Shown piece after piece: positions 33,036 to 47,241 of a DNA stretch of 64,000 nucleotides; position 1 is the first letter of the stretch, and every line of letters starts with the position of its first letter. The stretch covers positions 4,907,001 through 4,971,000 of the forward strand of contig NC_017542.1 in the NCBI RefSeq assembly GCF_000237325.1. Reading direction: 5' to 3'. The notes beneath the pieces were generated by a model. It was not told where the DNA came from and did not search any database. It saw only the letters and a list, made by a program, of their open reading frames with translations. Source of the DNA: Paenibacillus polymyxa M1 (GTDB taxonomy: Bacteria; Bacillota; Bacilli; Paenibacillales; Paenibacillaceae). The translations under genes were made by a program, and so were the position numbers.

Positions 33036-35011
33036 TATACAGACCCCCTTATTGCCGCTTCCGTGCGTTTTACTTCATCCGCAGGGATATAGTAGTCGCC
33101 ATCATAGGAGAAGAACGAACGGCAAATCATACAAATTGCCACGCCGATCAGCCCTGGAATATAGAAGAACGACCATCCAAATACGAACCCGAAACCTGCA
33201 ATGAAAAAGAATACCGACATAATGAATGGAATCGCCGAGTTTTTCGGCATATGAATCGCTTCAATTGGCGGTTGCTTTCTGAAAATACCTTTTGCACGTT
33301 TATCTTTTTCTGCCCACCAGTCATCGCGTTCTTCTACTTGCGGAATGGTAGCAAAATTGTATTCCGGTGCAGGTGAAGGAATGGACCATTCCAACGTGTG
33401 ACCGCCCCAAGGGTCGCCAGTTGTATCCTTCAGCTTGCGGTAATTTTTGATACCCAGAAGAATTTGAAGAACCTGGAACAAGAAACCAATCCCCATCAGG
33501 AATGCCCCAACGGTTGACACCATGTTAAGCGGCTGCCAGCCAGTATCCCAGCCGTAAGTGCTCAGACGACGTGTCATACCCATCAGACCGAGGGAATATT
33601 GCGGAATGAAACATACATAGAAACCGATATTCCAGAACCAGAAAGCCCATTTACCAGGCGTTTCAGGCAATGTGAAACCGAACATCTTAGGCCACCAGTA
33701 GTACAGACCTGCCAAGTAACCGAACACTACCCCACCAATCAGAGCGGAGTGAAAGTGAGCGATCAGGAAGTAACTGTTATGGAACTGGAAGTCCGCAGGC
33801 GCTACAGACAACATGACGCCCGTCAAACCTGCAATCAGGAAGTTCGGAATAAATGCAATAGACCACATCATCGGAGTTTTAAATTCGAGTTTACCCCGGT
33901 ACATCGTGAACAGCCAGTTAAATACTTTAACCCCTGTCGGTATTGCGATAACCATCGTCGAGATCGCAAAGAATGCATTAACATCTGCGCCTGATCCCAT
34001 CGTGAAGAAGTGATGCGCCCACGTGAAGAAGGACAGGATCGCAATAATGAACATTGCGTAAACCATGGATTTGTAACCAAACAATTTCTTTTTGGAGAAT
34101 ACGCTGATAACCTCGGAATAAATACCGAAGGCTGGCAATACTACGATGTATACCTCAGGGTGACCCCACATCCAGATCAAGTTGATATACATCATCGGGT
34201 TACCGCCGAAATCAAGGGTAAAGAAGTGCCCTCCTCCGAAGCGGTCAAGGAATAGCAATGCTAAAGTAACCGTCAGAATCGGGAACGCGAAAATGATAAT
34301 AACACATGATGAAAATACGGACCACGTAAAGACAGGCATTTTCATCCAAGTCATACCAGGTGCGCGCATTTTAATAATGGTAACAATAAAGTTGATCCCT
34401 GTAGCCAATGAACCTATACCAGAAATCTGAATACCCCAGATATAGAAGTTCTGACCGACGCCAGGACTAAATTGCAGTTCTGAGAGCGGTGGATAACTCA
34501 ACCAGCCTGCATCTGGCGAACCGCCGATAACGAAGGACAAGTTGAACAACATCGCACCCATAAAGAAAAGCCAGAAGCTCAATGCGTTCAGGAAAGGAAA
34601 CGCAACGTCGCGCGCACCAATTTGAAGGGGTACGGCGATGTTAAACAAACCAAACATCAACGGCATTGCCATAAACAAGATCATGATTGTGCCGTGAGTT
34701 GTGAAAATCTGGTTGTAATGCTCAGGATGTAGGAGTGTCACATCCGGTGTAGCAAGTTGAATACGCATCAATAATGCATCCACGCCTCCGCGGAATAACA
34801 TCAAGATGGCCGCAAGAATATACATAATACCGACTTTTTTATGGTCAACCGTAGTCAACCAGTTTTTCCAAAGCCAGCCCCATTTTTTGAAATAAGTGAG
34901 CACAAACACGATCCCGATCGTTGCTAATGCGATGGAAACGTCCGCTCCATAGATCATCGGGTCTCCAGTAACGAAGAAAGTGGATGCAAACTCTTTTATT
35001 TTGTCAAGCAT
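33035..35011 (-). CDS. qoxB: Quinol oxidase subunit I
   Basis: The 658-residue catalytic subunit reduces O2 to water and pumps protons. Visible signatures: TTHGTIMILFMAMP (heme ligand His), WMWGHPEVYIVVLPAFG (CuB His cross-linked to Tyr), THHFFT-type CuB pair in FTWAHHFFTMG, and HFHSALIGGVVFGYLAG with the heme ligands of helix X. AAGGAGG precedes the ATG. The length and the N- and C-terminal extra helices fit QoxB/CyoB. Confidence 0.96.
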   Translation of the reverse strand: MLDKIKEFASTFFVTGDPMIYGADVSIALATIGIVFVLTYFKKWGWLWKNWLTTVDHKKVGIMYILAAILMLFRGGVDALLMRIQLATPDVTLLHPEHYNQIFTTHGTIMILFMAMPLMFGLFNIAVPLQIGARDVAFPFLNALSFWLFFMGAMLFNLSFVIGGSPDAGWLSYPPLSELQFSPGVGQNFYIWGIQISGIGSLATGINFIVTIIKMRAPGMTWMKMPVFTWSVFSSCVIIIFAFPILTVTLALLFLDRFGGGHFFTLDFGGNPMMYINLIWMWGHPEVYIVVLPAFGIYSEVISVFSKKKLFGYKSMVYAMFIIAILSFFTWAHHFFTMGSGADVNAFFAISTMVIAIPTGVKVFNWLFTMYRGKLEFKTPMMWSIAFIPNFLIAGLTGVMLSVAPADFQFHNSYFLIAHFHSALIGGVVFGYLAGLYYWWPKMFGFTLPETPGKWAFWFWNIGFYVCFIPQYSLGLMGMTRRLSTYGWDTGWQPLNMVSTVGAFLMGIGFLFQVLQILLGIKNYRKLKDTTGDPWGGHTLEWSIPSPAPEYNFATIPQVEERDDWWAEKDKRAKGIFRKQPPIEAIHMPKNSAIPFIMSVFFFIAGFGFVFGWSFFYIPGLIGVAICMICRSFFSYDGDYYIPADEVKRTEAAIRGSV

Positions 35012-35036
35012 TGGGGGCCTCCTTCCCTATAATCAT

Positions 35037-36005
35037 TTAATTGTGTCCGCTCATGTCCATTCCAGCATGATCTTCTGTGCCGGATTTGGATGAATCTTCT
35101 GTGGATGTAGCTCCGCCATGTCCAGCATGGGGGTTAGGAGCGCCTTCCACTACATACTTGTTAACAATCTCTTTGAACAAGCCGTCTGGAATCGAAGAAT
35201 ATTCATCAGGCTGGGACAAACCTGGTTTTGCAAGCGCCAAATAGCCGTCTTTCGTCAGCGGCTTAGACTGCTTCTTGATGTCAGCGACCCAGTTTTTATA
35301 CTCTTCATCCGACTGGACTTCTACATCAAAACGCATTTGTCCAAAATGCTCACCGCTAAAGTTTGCACCCGAGCCAAAGTAAGTTCCTTCGTGATCGGCC
35401 TGCAAATGCAGTTTCATGGCCATGCCTGACATGGTGTAGATTTGACCGCCCAATTGCGGAATCCAGAACGAGTTCATCGGGGCGTCAGCAGTCAGTTCAA
35501 AACGGACTGGAACACCTTTAGGAATGTGAACTTGGTTCACTGTAGCTATACCTTCCTCTGGGTACATGAAGAGCCATTTCCAGTCCAGTGAAGTTACTTG
35601 AATCGTTACTGGCTTTTGCTCACTTGCCAACGGCTTGGAAGGCTCCAGCAAGTAGGTATATCTCGCAGTGATAACCGCAATAATACAGATAACGATAATT
35701 GGAATAGCCCACCATGTGGTTTCCAGCTTTTTGCTGTCATCCCAGTGAGGTTGATACTTCACCTTGTTTGTTGGGGTATCGCGATACCGCCAAACGATGA
35801 AGAAGGTCAAAATCATAACCGGTACAATTATAAGCGCAGACAATGCAGTTGTAAGAATGATCAGCTCTTTTTGTGCTTGCCCAATTGGTCCTTTCGGATC
35901 GAAAACAACGTATTTTCCGCCAGCATAAAAACACGTCCAGATGAGCAATGCTACCGTGAGCACGGTCAAAACCAACGCAATAATCGCTTTTGGTTTTTTG
36001 TTCAT
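35037..36005 (-). CDS. qoxA: Quinol oxidase subunit II
   Basis: The 322-residue subunit has two N-terminal helices and a cupredoxin-fold outer domain. The CuA site is absent (FSGEHFGQMRFDV where cytochrome c oxidases have two Cys), so the electron donor is quinol. ETTWWAIPIIV and SFWIPQLGGQIYTMSGM agree with QoxA/CyoA. The C-terminal tail is unusually rich in His and Met (PHAGHGGA...DHAGMDMSGHN), which could hold copper. AAGGAGAGGGG precedes the ATG. First gene of qoxABCD. Confidence 0.94.
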   Translation of the reverse strand: MNKKPKAIIALVLTVLTVALLIWTCFYAGGKYVVFDPKGPIGQAQKELIILTTALSALIIVPVMILTFFIVWRYRDTPTNKVKYQPHWDDSKKLETTWWAIPIIVICIIAVITARYTYLLEPSKPLASEQKPVTIQVTSLDWKWLFMYPEEGIATVNQVHIPKGVPVRFELTADAPMNSFWIPQLGGQIYTMSGMAMKLHLQADHEGTYFGSGANFSGEHFGQMRFDVEVQSDEEYKNWVADIKKQSKPLTKDGYLALAKPGLSQPDEYSSIPDGLFKEIVNKYVVEGAPNPHAGHGGATSTEDSSKSGTEDHAGMDMSGHN

Positions 36006-36358
36006 GTTGTTCCCCTCTCCTTAAAATAGTAAATTACTCAAAACTTAACGAACTCCTGTAATCTTGCCCTTATATAAGATAGCAGAAAAGCGGCCACTTT
36101 TTTTATTGTTAACAGAATTGTCGATTATTTGTCCGATTTTTGTGAAAAACCTCTCTAAAAATAAAATTTCTCTTGCAAATTCAAAATTTCTTTTTAATTC
36201 AAAAATGACATATAAAAACGTTAATTATGCATCTTGAAGTATCTTAAAAAAGCTATACTAAAGCAAAAATCGGGACTCCTTACAGTTATCATGCTACACT
36301 GCTCGAAGCCCCGCGCTGTTGTTTTCATTATCAGTTTTACATCATTTTTTCAATTGTA
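36006..36358. other. Non-coding region upstream of qoxA
   Basis: About 350 AT-rich bases. It should hold the qox promoter, but no convincing -35/-10 pair was found. At 36264-36313 a weak hairpin (CGGGACT with AGCCCCG, followed on the minus strand by ATTTTTG) may end the small gene at 36359. No gene is supported. Confidence 0.5.
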
Positions 36359-36607
36359 TTAACGATGCCCGTTCTCTTGGTCTTCCTTCTTACGGGCAAT
36401 GACAAATGATTTCCCGATTAGAAAAATGAAAATTCCGGCAGCAAAGGCGCCAATGCCTGTCATTAAATAGATATTACGATCGGTTAAATTCCCTATATCA
36501 AGCAAAATAAGAATAATACCTACAATGCAAGCGATCAAAGAAATAACAGATACCGTGCGGCTCATTTGGTTATCACTTGATCCTGATTTTCTAAAATTCG
36601 AAGCCAT
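36359..36607 (-). CDS. Small two-helix membrane protein, unknown function
   Basis: An 82-residue protein with a polar start (MASNFRKSGSSDNQMSR), two membrane helices (TVSVISLIACIVGIILILLDIG and IYLMTGIGAFAAGIFIFLIG) and a basic/acidic tail (ARKKEDQENGHR). The ATG at 36607 has AGGGAG eight bases ahead; the frame is open to 36676 but no better start is seen. I do not recognise a family. It lies between qoxA and the GH1 gene, probably as its own unit. Confidence 0.6.
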   Translation of the reverse strand: MASNFRKSGSSDNQMSRTVSVISLIACIVGIILILLDIGNLTDRNIYLMTGIGAFAAGIFIFLIGKSFVIARKKEDQENGHR

Positions 36608-36827
36608 ACCCTCCACTCCCTCTAGTTTAAAATAGTTTAAAAAGTGCCCTCGCCAGGTATTTTTTTCAGTATGCACATTTTTTATTTTATTATTCCTGCC
36701 GGTCTCTACATACTAGAACCATCTGTAATTCATCTTGGCTATTATTACCCCAGAGGACCTCCTATTTAAACAAACGGGAGCGGAGGCAGACCTAAATTTG
36801 CTTTATATTCAGATCATTTCTCTTGAT

Positions 36828-40645
<3,818 letters not shown>

Positions 40646-40749
40646 GACAAACCCTCCCTCATCAGGGGCAGACAAAGCGCTGCTACAAATTGGCCCTAGC
40701 GTATGCGCTCTGTCACTCCGAGATTTCAAAGTTTGGATAAATGGACTTA

Positions 40750-42444
40750 CTATTTGGACGCTTTCCCACTCCATAACTCCACTCTGTCCTTCACCAGTTG
40801 CGTATATTGCTGTTCCATTTGGACAGCTCCGGCGGCATCCAGTTCTTTAATCATGTTGTCGTATATCGTATCAAAATTGGAAGCTGGTGCTAATATCGCT
40901 TCCGGTATCCGTTTGCGGATAATGTCTGTCGTTTTTTTGAATGTAACGTTATAGTTGGATTCATTGTCTGTCGTTATGTTATAGGCCGCGCCCCAAGGCT
41001 TCACATCAAATTCTTCTTTGTCTGGAAACAGTTCCTTCCACGTTTTTACGCCATACGCTTTAAGTGATTCTTTCTCCGGCTTCGAATAAGCTGCGATAAT
41101 TTGTTCCGGGAATTTGGCAGTGTAGTAGTTCCCCGTAGGGTCTTTCACTCCGTCACCATAGTGTCCGCTCATTAATGTGTACAAGTCTATTCCAGTGGAT
41201 TTATTGAAGCTGGTTGTATTGTTCGTTTTTTGATCTAGCACATCCGGAGGAATGACGCGTTTGCCGTCTTTGATTTCATAATGCTTACCCTCGATTCCCC
41301 AGTTCACTAGCACCTGTCCTTCATCAGAAGCTAAATAATCCAGGAATTTAATAGCCCGCACCGGGTCCTTGCAACTTTCCGTAATACCTACACCATAACC
41401 GGACGCAAAGCCTGTATCCTGAAAGGAACGATCCTTATATTCCTCCGAAAGTGTAACTGGAAAATGTGCATAGCTGGCATCAGACTTACCTGAAGCTTTT
41501 AATGCATTTTCGGCATCCTGATAACCCCACTCTTGGTCGATCAGACCCAGGACACGGCCGCTGGCAATTTTGGATTTGTATTGGTCACTTTTTTGTACAA
41601 ACGAATCTTTATCGAGCAGCCCTTCATTGTACATGTGGTTCAACCAACGGAAATATTCCTTTTCTTCCGGACGTTTGTAATGAAGCTTGGCTTCAAATGT
41701 TTTGGGATCAATAAAATATTCACCATCATCCGGCGCTCCAGTCGTCTGGAAGGCAGGGTTCGTTACGGTAATCATAATTCTCCAGTCGTCCGCATCCAGC
41801 GTGAGAGGGATCGTTTTTTTGCCATTGATCGTCGGATGCTTGGCTGTATAGGTTTTGAGTACGTTTTCAAAATCCTGTAAGGTTCTTACCTTGGGATATC
41901 CCAGCTCCTTAAGCACCTTATGCTGAATTTCAAATCCTCCCGTCGCATCAAAACTCTCCTGTCCAACACCTGCATACGTAGGAATAACATAGATAGCTTG
42001 ATCTTTATTGCTGTATTTCAGCCGATCCATATAGGGACCGTAGAGCTTTTTGAGGTTAGGCGCGTGATCGTTAATCAGATCAGTCAGATCAATCATGGCC
42101 CCGGCATCCACAAGCTTGTTAATATTTGCTTTAGGAGAGACCAGGTCTGGGTATTCACCACTTGCTGCCATCAAAGCAATTCGGTCATCTCCACCTCCGC
42201 CGCTGACATCAAATTCCGCATTCAAAGTTACACCTGTTTTCTTGGTGATTTCCTTGCCTATTTCATCTTTCATTCCATTCCATTGCGGGCTTGTATCTGC
42301 TCCGAAGAAGCTAAACGTAATCGGATCTGTGCCGCTGGATGAGCCTTCCTTCGCTGCTTTATCGCTTCCACCGCAACCTGCGAGTGCTGCAAGAGATACG
42401 GCGAGCAAGGGAATCAGTGCAAATCTGGACCAGTGTTTTTTCAT
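40750..42444 (-). CDS. Sugar ABC transporter solute-binding lipoprotein
   Basis: The 564-residue protein has a lipoprotein signal ([26 protein letters not shown]) with Cys in the lipobox LAGC. The mature part resembles the large LplA-type binding proteins of Paenibacillus and Bacillus (family 1 extracellular solute-binding). GGAGG stands eight bases before ATG 42444. It binds an oligosaccharide outside the membrane for the two permeases encoded upstream. The following GH95 and GH1 genes suggest a fucosylated or beta-linked plant or host glycan, an inference only. Confidence 0.9.
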   Translation of the reverse strand: MKKHWSRFALIPLLAVSLAALAGCGGSDKAAKEGSSSGTDPITFSFFGADTSPQWNGMKDEIGKEITKKTGVTLNAEFDVSGGGGDDRIALMAASGEYPDLVSPKANINKLVDAGAMIDLTDLINDHAPNLKKLYGPYMDRLKYSNKDQAIYVIPTYAGVGQESFDATGGFEIQHKVLKELGYPKVRTLQDFENVLKTYTAKHPTINGKKTIPLTLDADDWRIMITVTNPAFQTTGAPDDGEYFIDPKTFEAKLHYKRPEEKEYFRWLNHMYNEGLLDKDSFVQKSDQYKSKIASGRVLGLIDQEWGYQDAENALKASGKSDASYAHFPVTLSEEYKDRSFQDTGFASGYGVGITESCKDPVRAIKFLDYLASDEGQVLVNWGIEGKHYEIKDGKRVIPPDVLDQKTNNTTSFNKSTGIDLYTLMSGHYGDGVKDPTGNYYTAKFPEQIIAAYSKPEKESLKAYGVKTWKELFPDKEEFDVKPWGAAYNITTDNESNYNVTFKKTTDIIRKRIPEAILAPASNFDTIYDNMIKELDAAGAVQMEQQYTQLVKDRVELWSGKASK

Positions 42445-42506
42445 GTTCAAGACCTCCTGCATTTGTAGGATTTTACCGTTGTGAATGGACTGTAACGATT
42501 TGATTG

Positions 42507-43409
42507 TTATGATTTAACAGCTCCCAGTGTCATACCGCCTACAAAATACTTTTGTAGGAATGGATATACGAGCAAAATAGGAAGCGTGACGGTAATCGTG
42601 ATTGCCATTTTAATCGACTCTGGCGAAATTTGAGCCATTTGCTTAGCCATATCGTTGTTATTCGCCATATTGGCGCCGCCTTGCTGCGTACTTTGCAGTA
42701 TCTTCATCAGCTCAAATTGCAGCGTTGTCCATTGTGCGGCGGTTCCGTTGTACAAGTACGTATCAAACCATGCGTTCCATTGATTTACCGCTAAAAAAAG
42801 AGCAATTGTCGCCAGTACAGGCTTGCACAGCGGTAGAATAACCTTCCAATATATTGTAAAGTCATTTGCTCCATCCAGCTTGGCAGACTCCTGTAACGCA
42901 TATGGCAAACCATCCATAAAGGAACGAATGACAAAAACGTTAAATGCGCTGATCAGCCCCGGAAAAATATACACCCAGAACGAGCCCAGCAAATGCAAAT
43001 CACGCATCAAAATAAACACAGGCACCATCCCGCCGGAAAAATACATCGTCAACGCCAGAAACGTGGATATGAACTTGCGCGCGCGGAAATCGACCCGACT
43101 CAGCGTAAATGCAAGCATAGAAGCACAGATGAGTCCCAGCAGTGTTCCAACCACTGTACGTAAAATGGATACCTGCAGACCCCGAAGCAGGCCATCGTAT
43201 TGGAAAATCGTTTTGTAATTTTCGAGTGTAAACTGGCGCGGCCATATATAAATACCGCCACGCACCGTATCCGTCGAATTGTTCAGGGAAATTGCCAGTA
43301 CGTTCAGAAACGGGTACAGCGTCAACACCACGATCAGAGCCATGAGGATATAGTTGAACAAGTCAAACAGCTTTTCTGACCGTGTAGCGTTAAATGCCTT
43401 ATTCGTCAT
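42507..43409 (-). CDS. Sugar ABC transporter permease (LplC/YtcP type)
   Basis: A 300-residue permease with six helices and the EAA loop ESAKLDGANDFTIYWKVILPLCKPVLATIAL, typical of MalG-type CUT1 partners. It ends with the family's usual basic C terminus (GGMTLGAVKS). No ATPase gene is in the operon; such systems commonly share an MsmX-type ATPase encoded elsewhere. Confidence 0.93.
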   Translation of the reverse strand: MTNKAFNATRSEKLFDLFNYILMALIVVLTLYPFLNVLAISLNNSTDTVRGGIYIWPRQFTLENYKTIFQYDGLLRGLQVSILRTVVGTLLGLICASMLAFTLSRVDFRARKFISTFLALTMYFSGGMVPVFILMRDLHLLGSFWVYIFPGLISAFNVFVIRSFMDGLPYALQESAKLDGANDFTIYWKVILPLCKPVLATIALFLAVNQWNAWFDTYLYNGTAAQWTTLQFELMKILQSTQQGGANMANNNDMAKQMAQISPESIKMAITITVTLPILLVYPFLQKYFVGGMTLGAVKS

Positions 43410-43424
43410 TTCGCTTCTCCCTCC

Positions 43425-44438
43425 CTACATGATGCTTTCTTTGGTCAGTTTTTTGAATATACCGTTCGCTGTAAACAACAATAGAATGCTAACCAGCGAG
43501 TTGAAAATGCCTATTGCCGTCCCGTAAGAGAAACGGCCCAGATTAATCCCGTAATTCAGTGCATACAAATCCAGCACTTCCGAATAATCCGTTACGAGAC
43601 TGTTGCCAAGTAAGAACTGCTTTTCAAAACCATTGCTGACCAGATGCCCAATCGCCATAATAAACAGAATGGCGATTGTCGAGCGGATACCCGGCAGTGT
43701 AATATGCCACATCTGTCTCCAGCGGCTGGCCCCATCCACACGCGATGCTTCATACTGTTCCTGGTCAATTCCTGTGATGGCGGCTAAATAAATAATCGTA
43801 TTCCAACCCGTCTCTTTCCATATGTCGGAAGCGGTTACAATGTACCAAAACCAACTCCCCTTGGCCATGAACTGAATCGGTTCATCCACAATATGAAGCG
43901 CTACCAATATATCGTTAACAATCCCTCCGTCAATGGACAGCATTTTCGTCACCAATCCGGCCACAACTACCCAGGATACAAAATGCGGGAGGTAGGATAC
44001 TGTCTGCACAACTCGCTTGAACAGCATACCACGCAACTCATTTAGCAGAATTGCAAAAAAGATCGGTACAACAAAACCAAAAACAATACCCATCAGGCTC
44101 ATCGCCAGCGTATTGCGTAATACCAGATAAAAACGTTCATCCTGAAAAAGCTCAATAAAGTTGTCCAACCCTACCCACTTTTGATCCCAAAACGATTTGG
44201 CTGGCTTATAATTTTGAAACGCCATTGTCCAGCCCCATAGTGGAAAATAACTGAAAACAAACACCCATATGACGAAAGGAATGGACATAAAGTAAAGATA
44301 CTTTTGCTGTTTCACGCTGTTCCACAGGCCTTTTTCACCGCGTTCGGGCTTCGATCCGCGAGCCTTACGCGGTCTTCCACGATTGGATTCAGGAATCGTA
44401 GTATCAGCGCTGGAAGCGGTTTCAGTTGAAGATCCCAT
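43425..44438 (-). CDS. Sugar ABC transporter permease (LplB/YteP type)
   Basis: The 337-residue MalF-type permease has a polar N-terminal tail (about 60 residues with a basic RGRPRKARGSKPER stretch) then six helices and the EAA loop YEASRVDGASRWRQMWHITLPGIRSTIAIL. The ATG at 44438 has GGAGGAG six bases upstream; a frame open to 44474 lacks this. First gene of the operon permease-permease-binding protein-GH95-GH1. Confidence 0.93.
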   Translation of the reverse strand: MGSSTETASSADTTIPESNRGRPRKARGSKPERGEKGLWNSVKQQKYLYFMSIPFVIWVFVFSYFPLWGWTMAFQNYKPAKSFWDQKWVGLDNFIELFQDERFYLVLRNTLAMSLMGIVFGFVVPIFFAILLNELRGMLFKRVVQTVSYLPHFVSWVVVAGLVTKMLSIDGGIVNDILVALHIVDEPIQFMAKGSWFWYIVTASDIWKETGWNTIIYLAAITGIDQEQYEASRVDGASRWRQMWHITLPGIRSTIAILFIMAIGHLVSNGFEKQFLLGNSLVTDYSEVLDLYALNYGINLGRFSYGTAIGIFNSLVSILLLFTANGIFKKLTKESIM

Positions 44439-44585
44439 AACAAGCTCCTCCTCATCTCTAGATACTATTATCATACTTTGCTGGCTCAGAAGCGGGTACC
44501 CGACGAATTAGGAGAAAAATCAGTTCAAAATTAGATATATGGGGAGTGGATTAAGATTTACATTGAAGCCACTACGCATGCGGAT

Positions 44586-44681
44586 GGTGCTTCCCATCGC
44601 TGTTGTCCCCGGATTTCTTGGATAAGCAGACAAAGGTTGAAATCCGGGGACAAAGGCGACCGCTATCGCTTGTACAGCACC
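44586..44681. repeat. Long inverted repeat, possible interspersed element
   Basis: TTGTCCCCGGATTTC (44603-44617) and its exact complement (44639-44653) flank 21 bases; GGTGCT (44586-44591) and AGCACC (44676-44681) add an outer pair. There is no T-run, and it is too far from genes to be a normal terminator. It looks like a REP-type element; no second copy is present in this window. Confidence 0.5.
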
Positions 44682-44837
44682 ATTCCGCCTGCTCCGTTCT
44701 CATGTAAATTCCCTGAGAGAAGAAAAAACAAAAGATTAGCTAATGTAAGCTGATCAGAGGTAAAGGATAGTGCATATTGCACCACAGCTGGATGATGATA
44801 TATATACACATACTGTCCCAATTCACCTAGTTAAAAG

Positions 44838-44879
44838 AAAAAAAGCTTTCTGGCATCAATGTGCCAGAAAGCTTTTTTT
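44838..44879. terminator. Terminator after cupredoxin gene
   Basis: A perfect 18-bp stem (AAAAAAAGCTTTCTGGCA and complement) with a 6-base loop; A7 and T7 at its ends allow both directions. It ends the minus-strand cupredoxin transcript 4 bases after the stop. Confidence 0.9.
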
Positions 44880-44882
44880 GAT

Positions 44883-45299
44883 TTATTTTACTGTGATCGT
44901 CCCGTAGTACATGTACATGCCACAATTATACTCATATATGCCCGGTTTCAAGTCCTGGACGGTAAAATAATTATTTTCGTGATCCAGGTAAACGTCCATT
45001 CCGATCTTCAACGACTGTACTTCATCAATGCAAGTAAAAGACGTCATTTTCTTGAAATTGATCTTGGTTGGAACGCCGGCTTTCACTTCAATATTTTTAG
45101 GATAGAAACCATCCCCTTTTACACCCACTGTCACAATCTCGTATTTGGCTTCATCTGGCTCTTCCTGAGCTTGTTTAGGTTGAACGGCCGGAAACGACGA
45201 CACGCTCCCCTGAAAATAAAACAAGACAAACCCGCCCATGATCAGGGCTACAAAACCAATCAGCATCAAATGCCAATGTTTAGAGATGAGTGTTTTCAT
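44883..45299 (-). CDS. Membrane-anchored cupredoxin-domain protein
   Basis: The 138-residue protein has one N-terminal helix (LMLIGFVALIMGGFVLFYF) and an outer cupredoxin-like domain: VGVKGDGFYPKNIEVKAGVPTKINFKK, SFTCIDEV and YEYNCGMYMYYGTITVK, with Cys and Met as in copper-binding loops. It could carry copper for the nearby heme-copper oxidase or act as a small electron carrier; this is inferred from fold and neighbourhood. GGGGG(C)T-type ribosome site is modest. It seems to be a single-gene unit. Confidence 0.75.
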   Translation of the reverse strand: MKTLISKHWHLMLIGFVALIMGGFVLFYFQGSVSSFPAVQPKQAQEEPDEAKYEIVTVGVKGDGFYPKNIEVKAGVPTKINFKKMTSFTCIDEVQSLKIGMDVYLDHENNYFTVQDLKPGIYEYNCGMYMYYGTITVK

Positions 45300-45444
45300 T
45301 TCTATCAGCCCCCTCCAGTTGAATGTCTACATGAGCATGTGACGCATCAACTCTAACCAGTATATAAAAGTTAATCGAAATTTTAAATACCTTGTTTCAA
45401 AGCTTCTAGCAGATGAATCATATTATCCGACACGGTGATCATCA

Positions 45445-47241
45445 CTAAATTTCCAGACCCGGATGATCCAGCTTATACAGATTACGGTACCGGGCATGAT
45501 CGCGCCAAAGCTCATCATGACTGCCTCGCATGGAGATGGTGCCTTGTTCCATAAAGATCACCTCGTCCATATGCTTCATCCCCGTGAGATGATGAGTGAT
45601 CCAGATCAATGTTTTGCCTTTCAGTACGCGAAACATCGTCTGCATAAGTTCATGCTCCGTCAGTGGATCAAGCCCCACTGTCGGCTCATCCAGCAAAACA
45701 ATCGGATGGTTCTGTAGCAAAATCCGCGCCAGTGCAATGCGCTGTCTTTCTCCACCGGAAAAGCGAAGGCCCGTCTCCTGCATTCTTGTATCGTAACCCT
45801 CTGGTAAAGAATCAATCAGGGCTCCAAGCCCTACCTGCTCCGTCACTGCACGAACCTCATCCAGTGAAGCGTCGGGTCGTCCTAAACGAATGTTGTTGGC
45901 TACCGTCGTATCAAACAAATACGGTTGCTGGTTTAGCACCGCAAACAGACTGGAGTATGCTCCACCTGTAAATACGGGTACCCCTGCGACAGTGACGCTC
46001 CCTTCATCAGGTTGCAATGCTCCCTGAATCAGATTCAGCAGCGTAGACTTGCCCGCACCACTGCGGCCAAGCAATGCAACCTTCCCCCCCTGGGGTACGT
46101 GTAGGGAGATATTACGCACACTCCATTCCTGCGTTGCCGCATAGCAGTAGCTTACGTTGTTCAGCAGCAGGTCTCCCCCGTGGCTTAATCGCTGAGCTGT
46201 AGCCTGTTCTTCTTTAGTATCTGCTGCATCGTCTGCTGCTTGTCCTGCATCTGATCGTGCTGCAAGTGCAGATGTATCTTTCTCGGAATCCTTTAGCCGT
46301 CGAAGTGAATCCTGATACTCCGGCGCATGAACCACCGCTTCTCCAGCGCGAACGAAGGCATCCAGCAACGGAAAAGTTACTAGAGCAAAGGATGCCAGCC
46401 ATGTGGCTTCAATGCGATTCTGTGCTACCAGCCCTCCGGCCCACACAGTCATAATTACAATTCCGCCGCCTACAAGGCATTGTGCGATCCAATGAGAACG
46501 CCACTCGTTCCGACGAAGTGAATTTTCCACCATGGCAGCCCTCTTGTGCCGTTGTGTAAAGGTGCTAAGGAAATGCCCAGTCCGTCCACTCAGCACCAGA
46601 TCACTCATGCCGAACAAAGCATCCGTCAGTTCCTGATAGGCTTTACTCCGTTCCTGCTTGAACGTACGCCGTTTGGCGAGTGAGGTCCCAAGTGAGATAG
46701 CCGGGGCGATGAACAGCAAAAATCCCCCATATAGCGCCATCAGCAAGGCAAATGTTCCGTCCATCCAGCCAAGCGCCAAGATGCCTGCTGCATAAATCAG
46801 CAAAGCCGATAACGCAGGCAGAACCAGCTTCAGATAGATATTTTGAAGCTGCTCAATGTCCTCCGCCAGCAATCCCAATAGATCCCCTGTACGAAATTTG
46901 CTGCGAATCATCAGCGCCTGCGGTTCCACTGCCCGATACAAGCGTACCCGCATACGAGACACAAGGCGCAGCGCAGCATCATGGCCTACCAAGCGTTCCA
47001 GATACTGAATGACGGCTTTACTAAAACCAAACGTTCGCACAAGCACAATGGGCACATACACCATTAATATATTTTCAGGCTTTAAGGCCGAACGAGTAAT
47101 CAGATGGCCGGACGTAAAGAGCAGCGCGCCTGCACACCCAATGGACAGCGCACCCAAAAGAGCTGCTGCTAGAAAGGCCCAAAAATAGTGTTTCAGATAA
47201 GGCAAAAACCAGCCTTGGCTACTATTGTCCGTTGCTCTCAT
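45445..47241 (-). CDS. cydC: Thiol exporter ABC subunit CydC
   Basis: The 598-residue half-transporter has six helices and an ATPase with Walker A GRSGAGKST, signature FSGGERQR and Walker B IVLLDEPTVGLD. With CydD it exports glutathione or cysteine, needed to assemble cytochrome bd. It is the last gene of cydABDC and overlaps cydD by 20 bases. CydC and CydD can be exchanged in naming among Bacillales; order and sequence favour this choice. Confidence 0.9.
   Translation of the reverse strand: MRATDNSSQGWFLPYLKHYFWAFLAAALLGALSIGCAGALLFTSGHLITRSALKPENILMVYVPIVLVRTFGFSKAVIQYLERLVGHDAALRLVSRMRVRLYRAVEPQALMIRSKFRTGDLLGLLAEDIEQLQNIYLKLVLPALSALLIYAAGILALGWMDGTFALLMALYGGFLLFIAPAISLGTSLAKRRTFKQERSKAYQELTDALFGMSDLVLSGRTGHFLSTFTQRHKRAAMVENSLRRNEWRSHWIAQCLVGGGIVIMTVWAGGLVAQNRIEATWLASFALVTFPLLDAFVRAGEAVVHAPEYQDSLRRLKDSEKDTSALAARSDAGQAADDAADTKEEQATAQRLSHGGDLLLNNVSYCYAATQEWSVRNISLHVPQGGKVALLGRSGAGKSTLLNLIQGALQPDEGSVTVAGVPVFTGGAYSSLFAVLNQQPYLFDTTVANNIRLGRPDASLDEVRAVTEQVGLGALIDSLPEGYDTRMQETGLRFSGGERQRIALARILLQNHPIVLLDEPTVGLDPLTEHELMQTMFRVLKGKTLIWITHHLTGMKHMDEVIFMEQGTISMRGSHDELWRDHARYRNLYKLDHPGLEI

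Larger units (their letters stand above)
44439..44882. other. Non-coding gap with palindromic repeat and terminator
   Basis: About 440 bases between the sugar operon and the cupredoxin gene. It contains the long inverted repeat at 44586-44681 and the terminator at 44838-44879 listed below. No promoter with good -35 and -10 boxes was recognised for the sugar operon, and no gene is supported. Confidence 0.5.
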
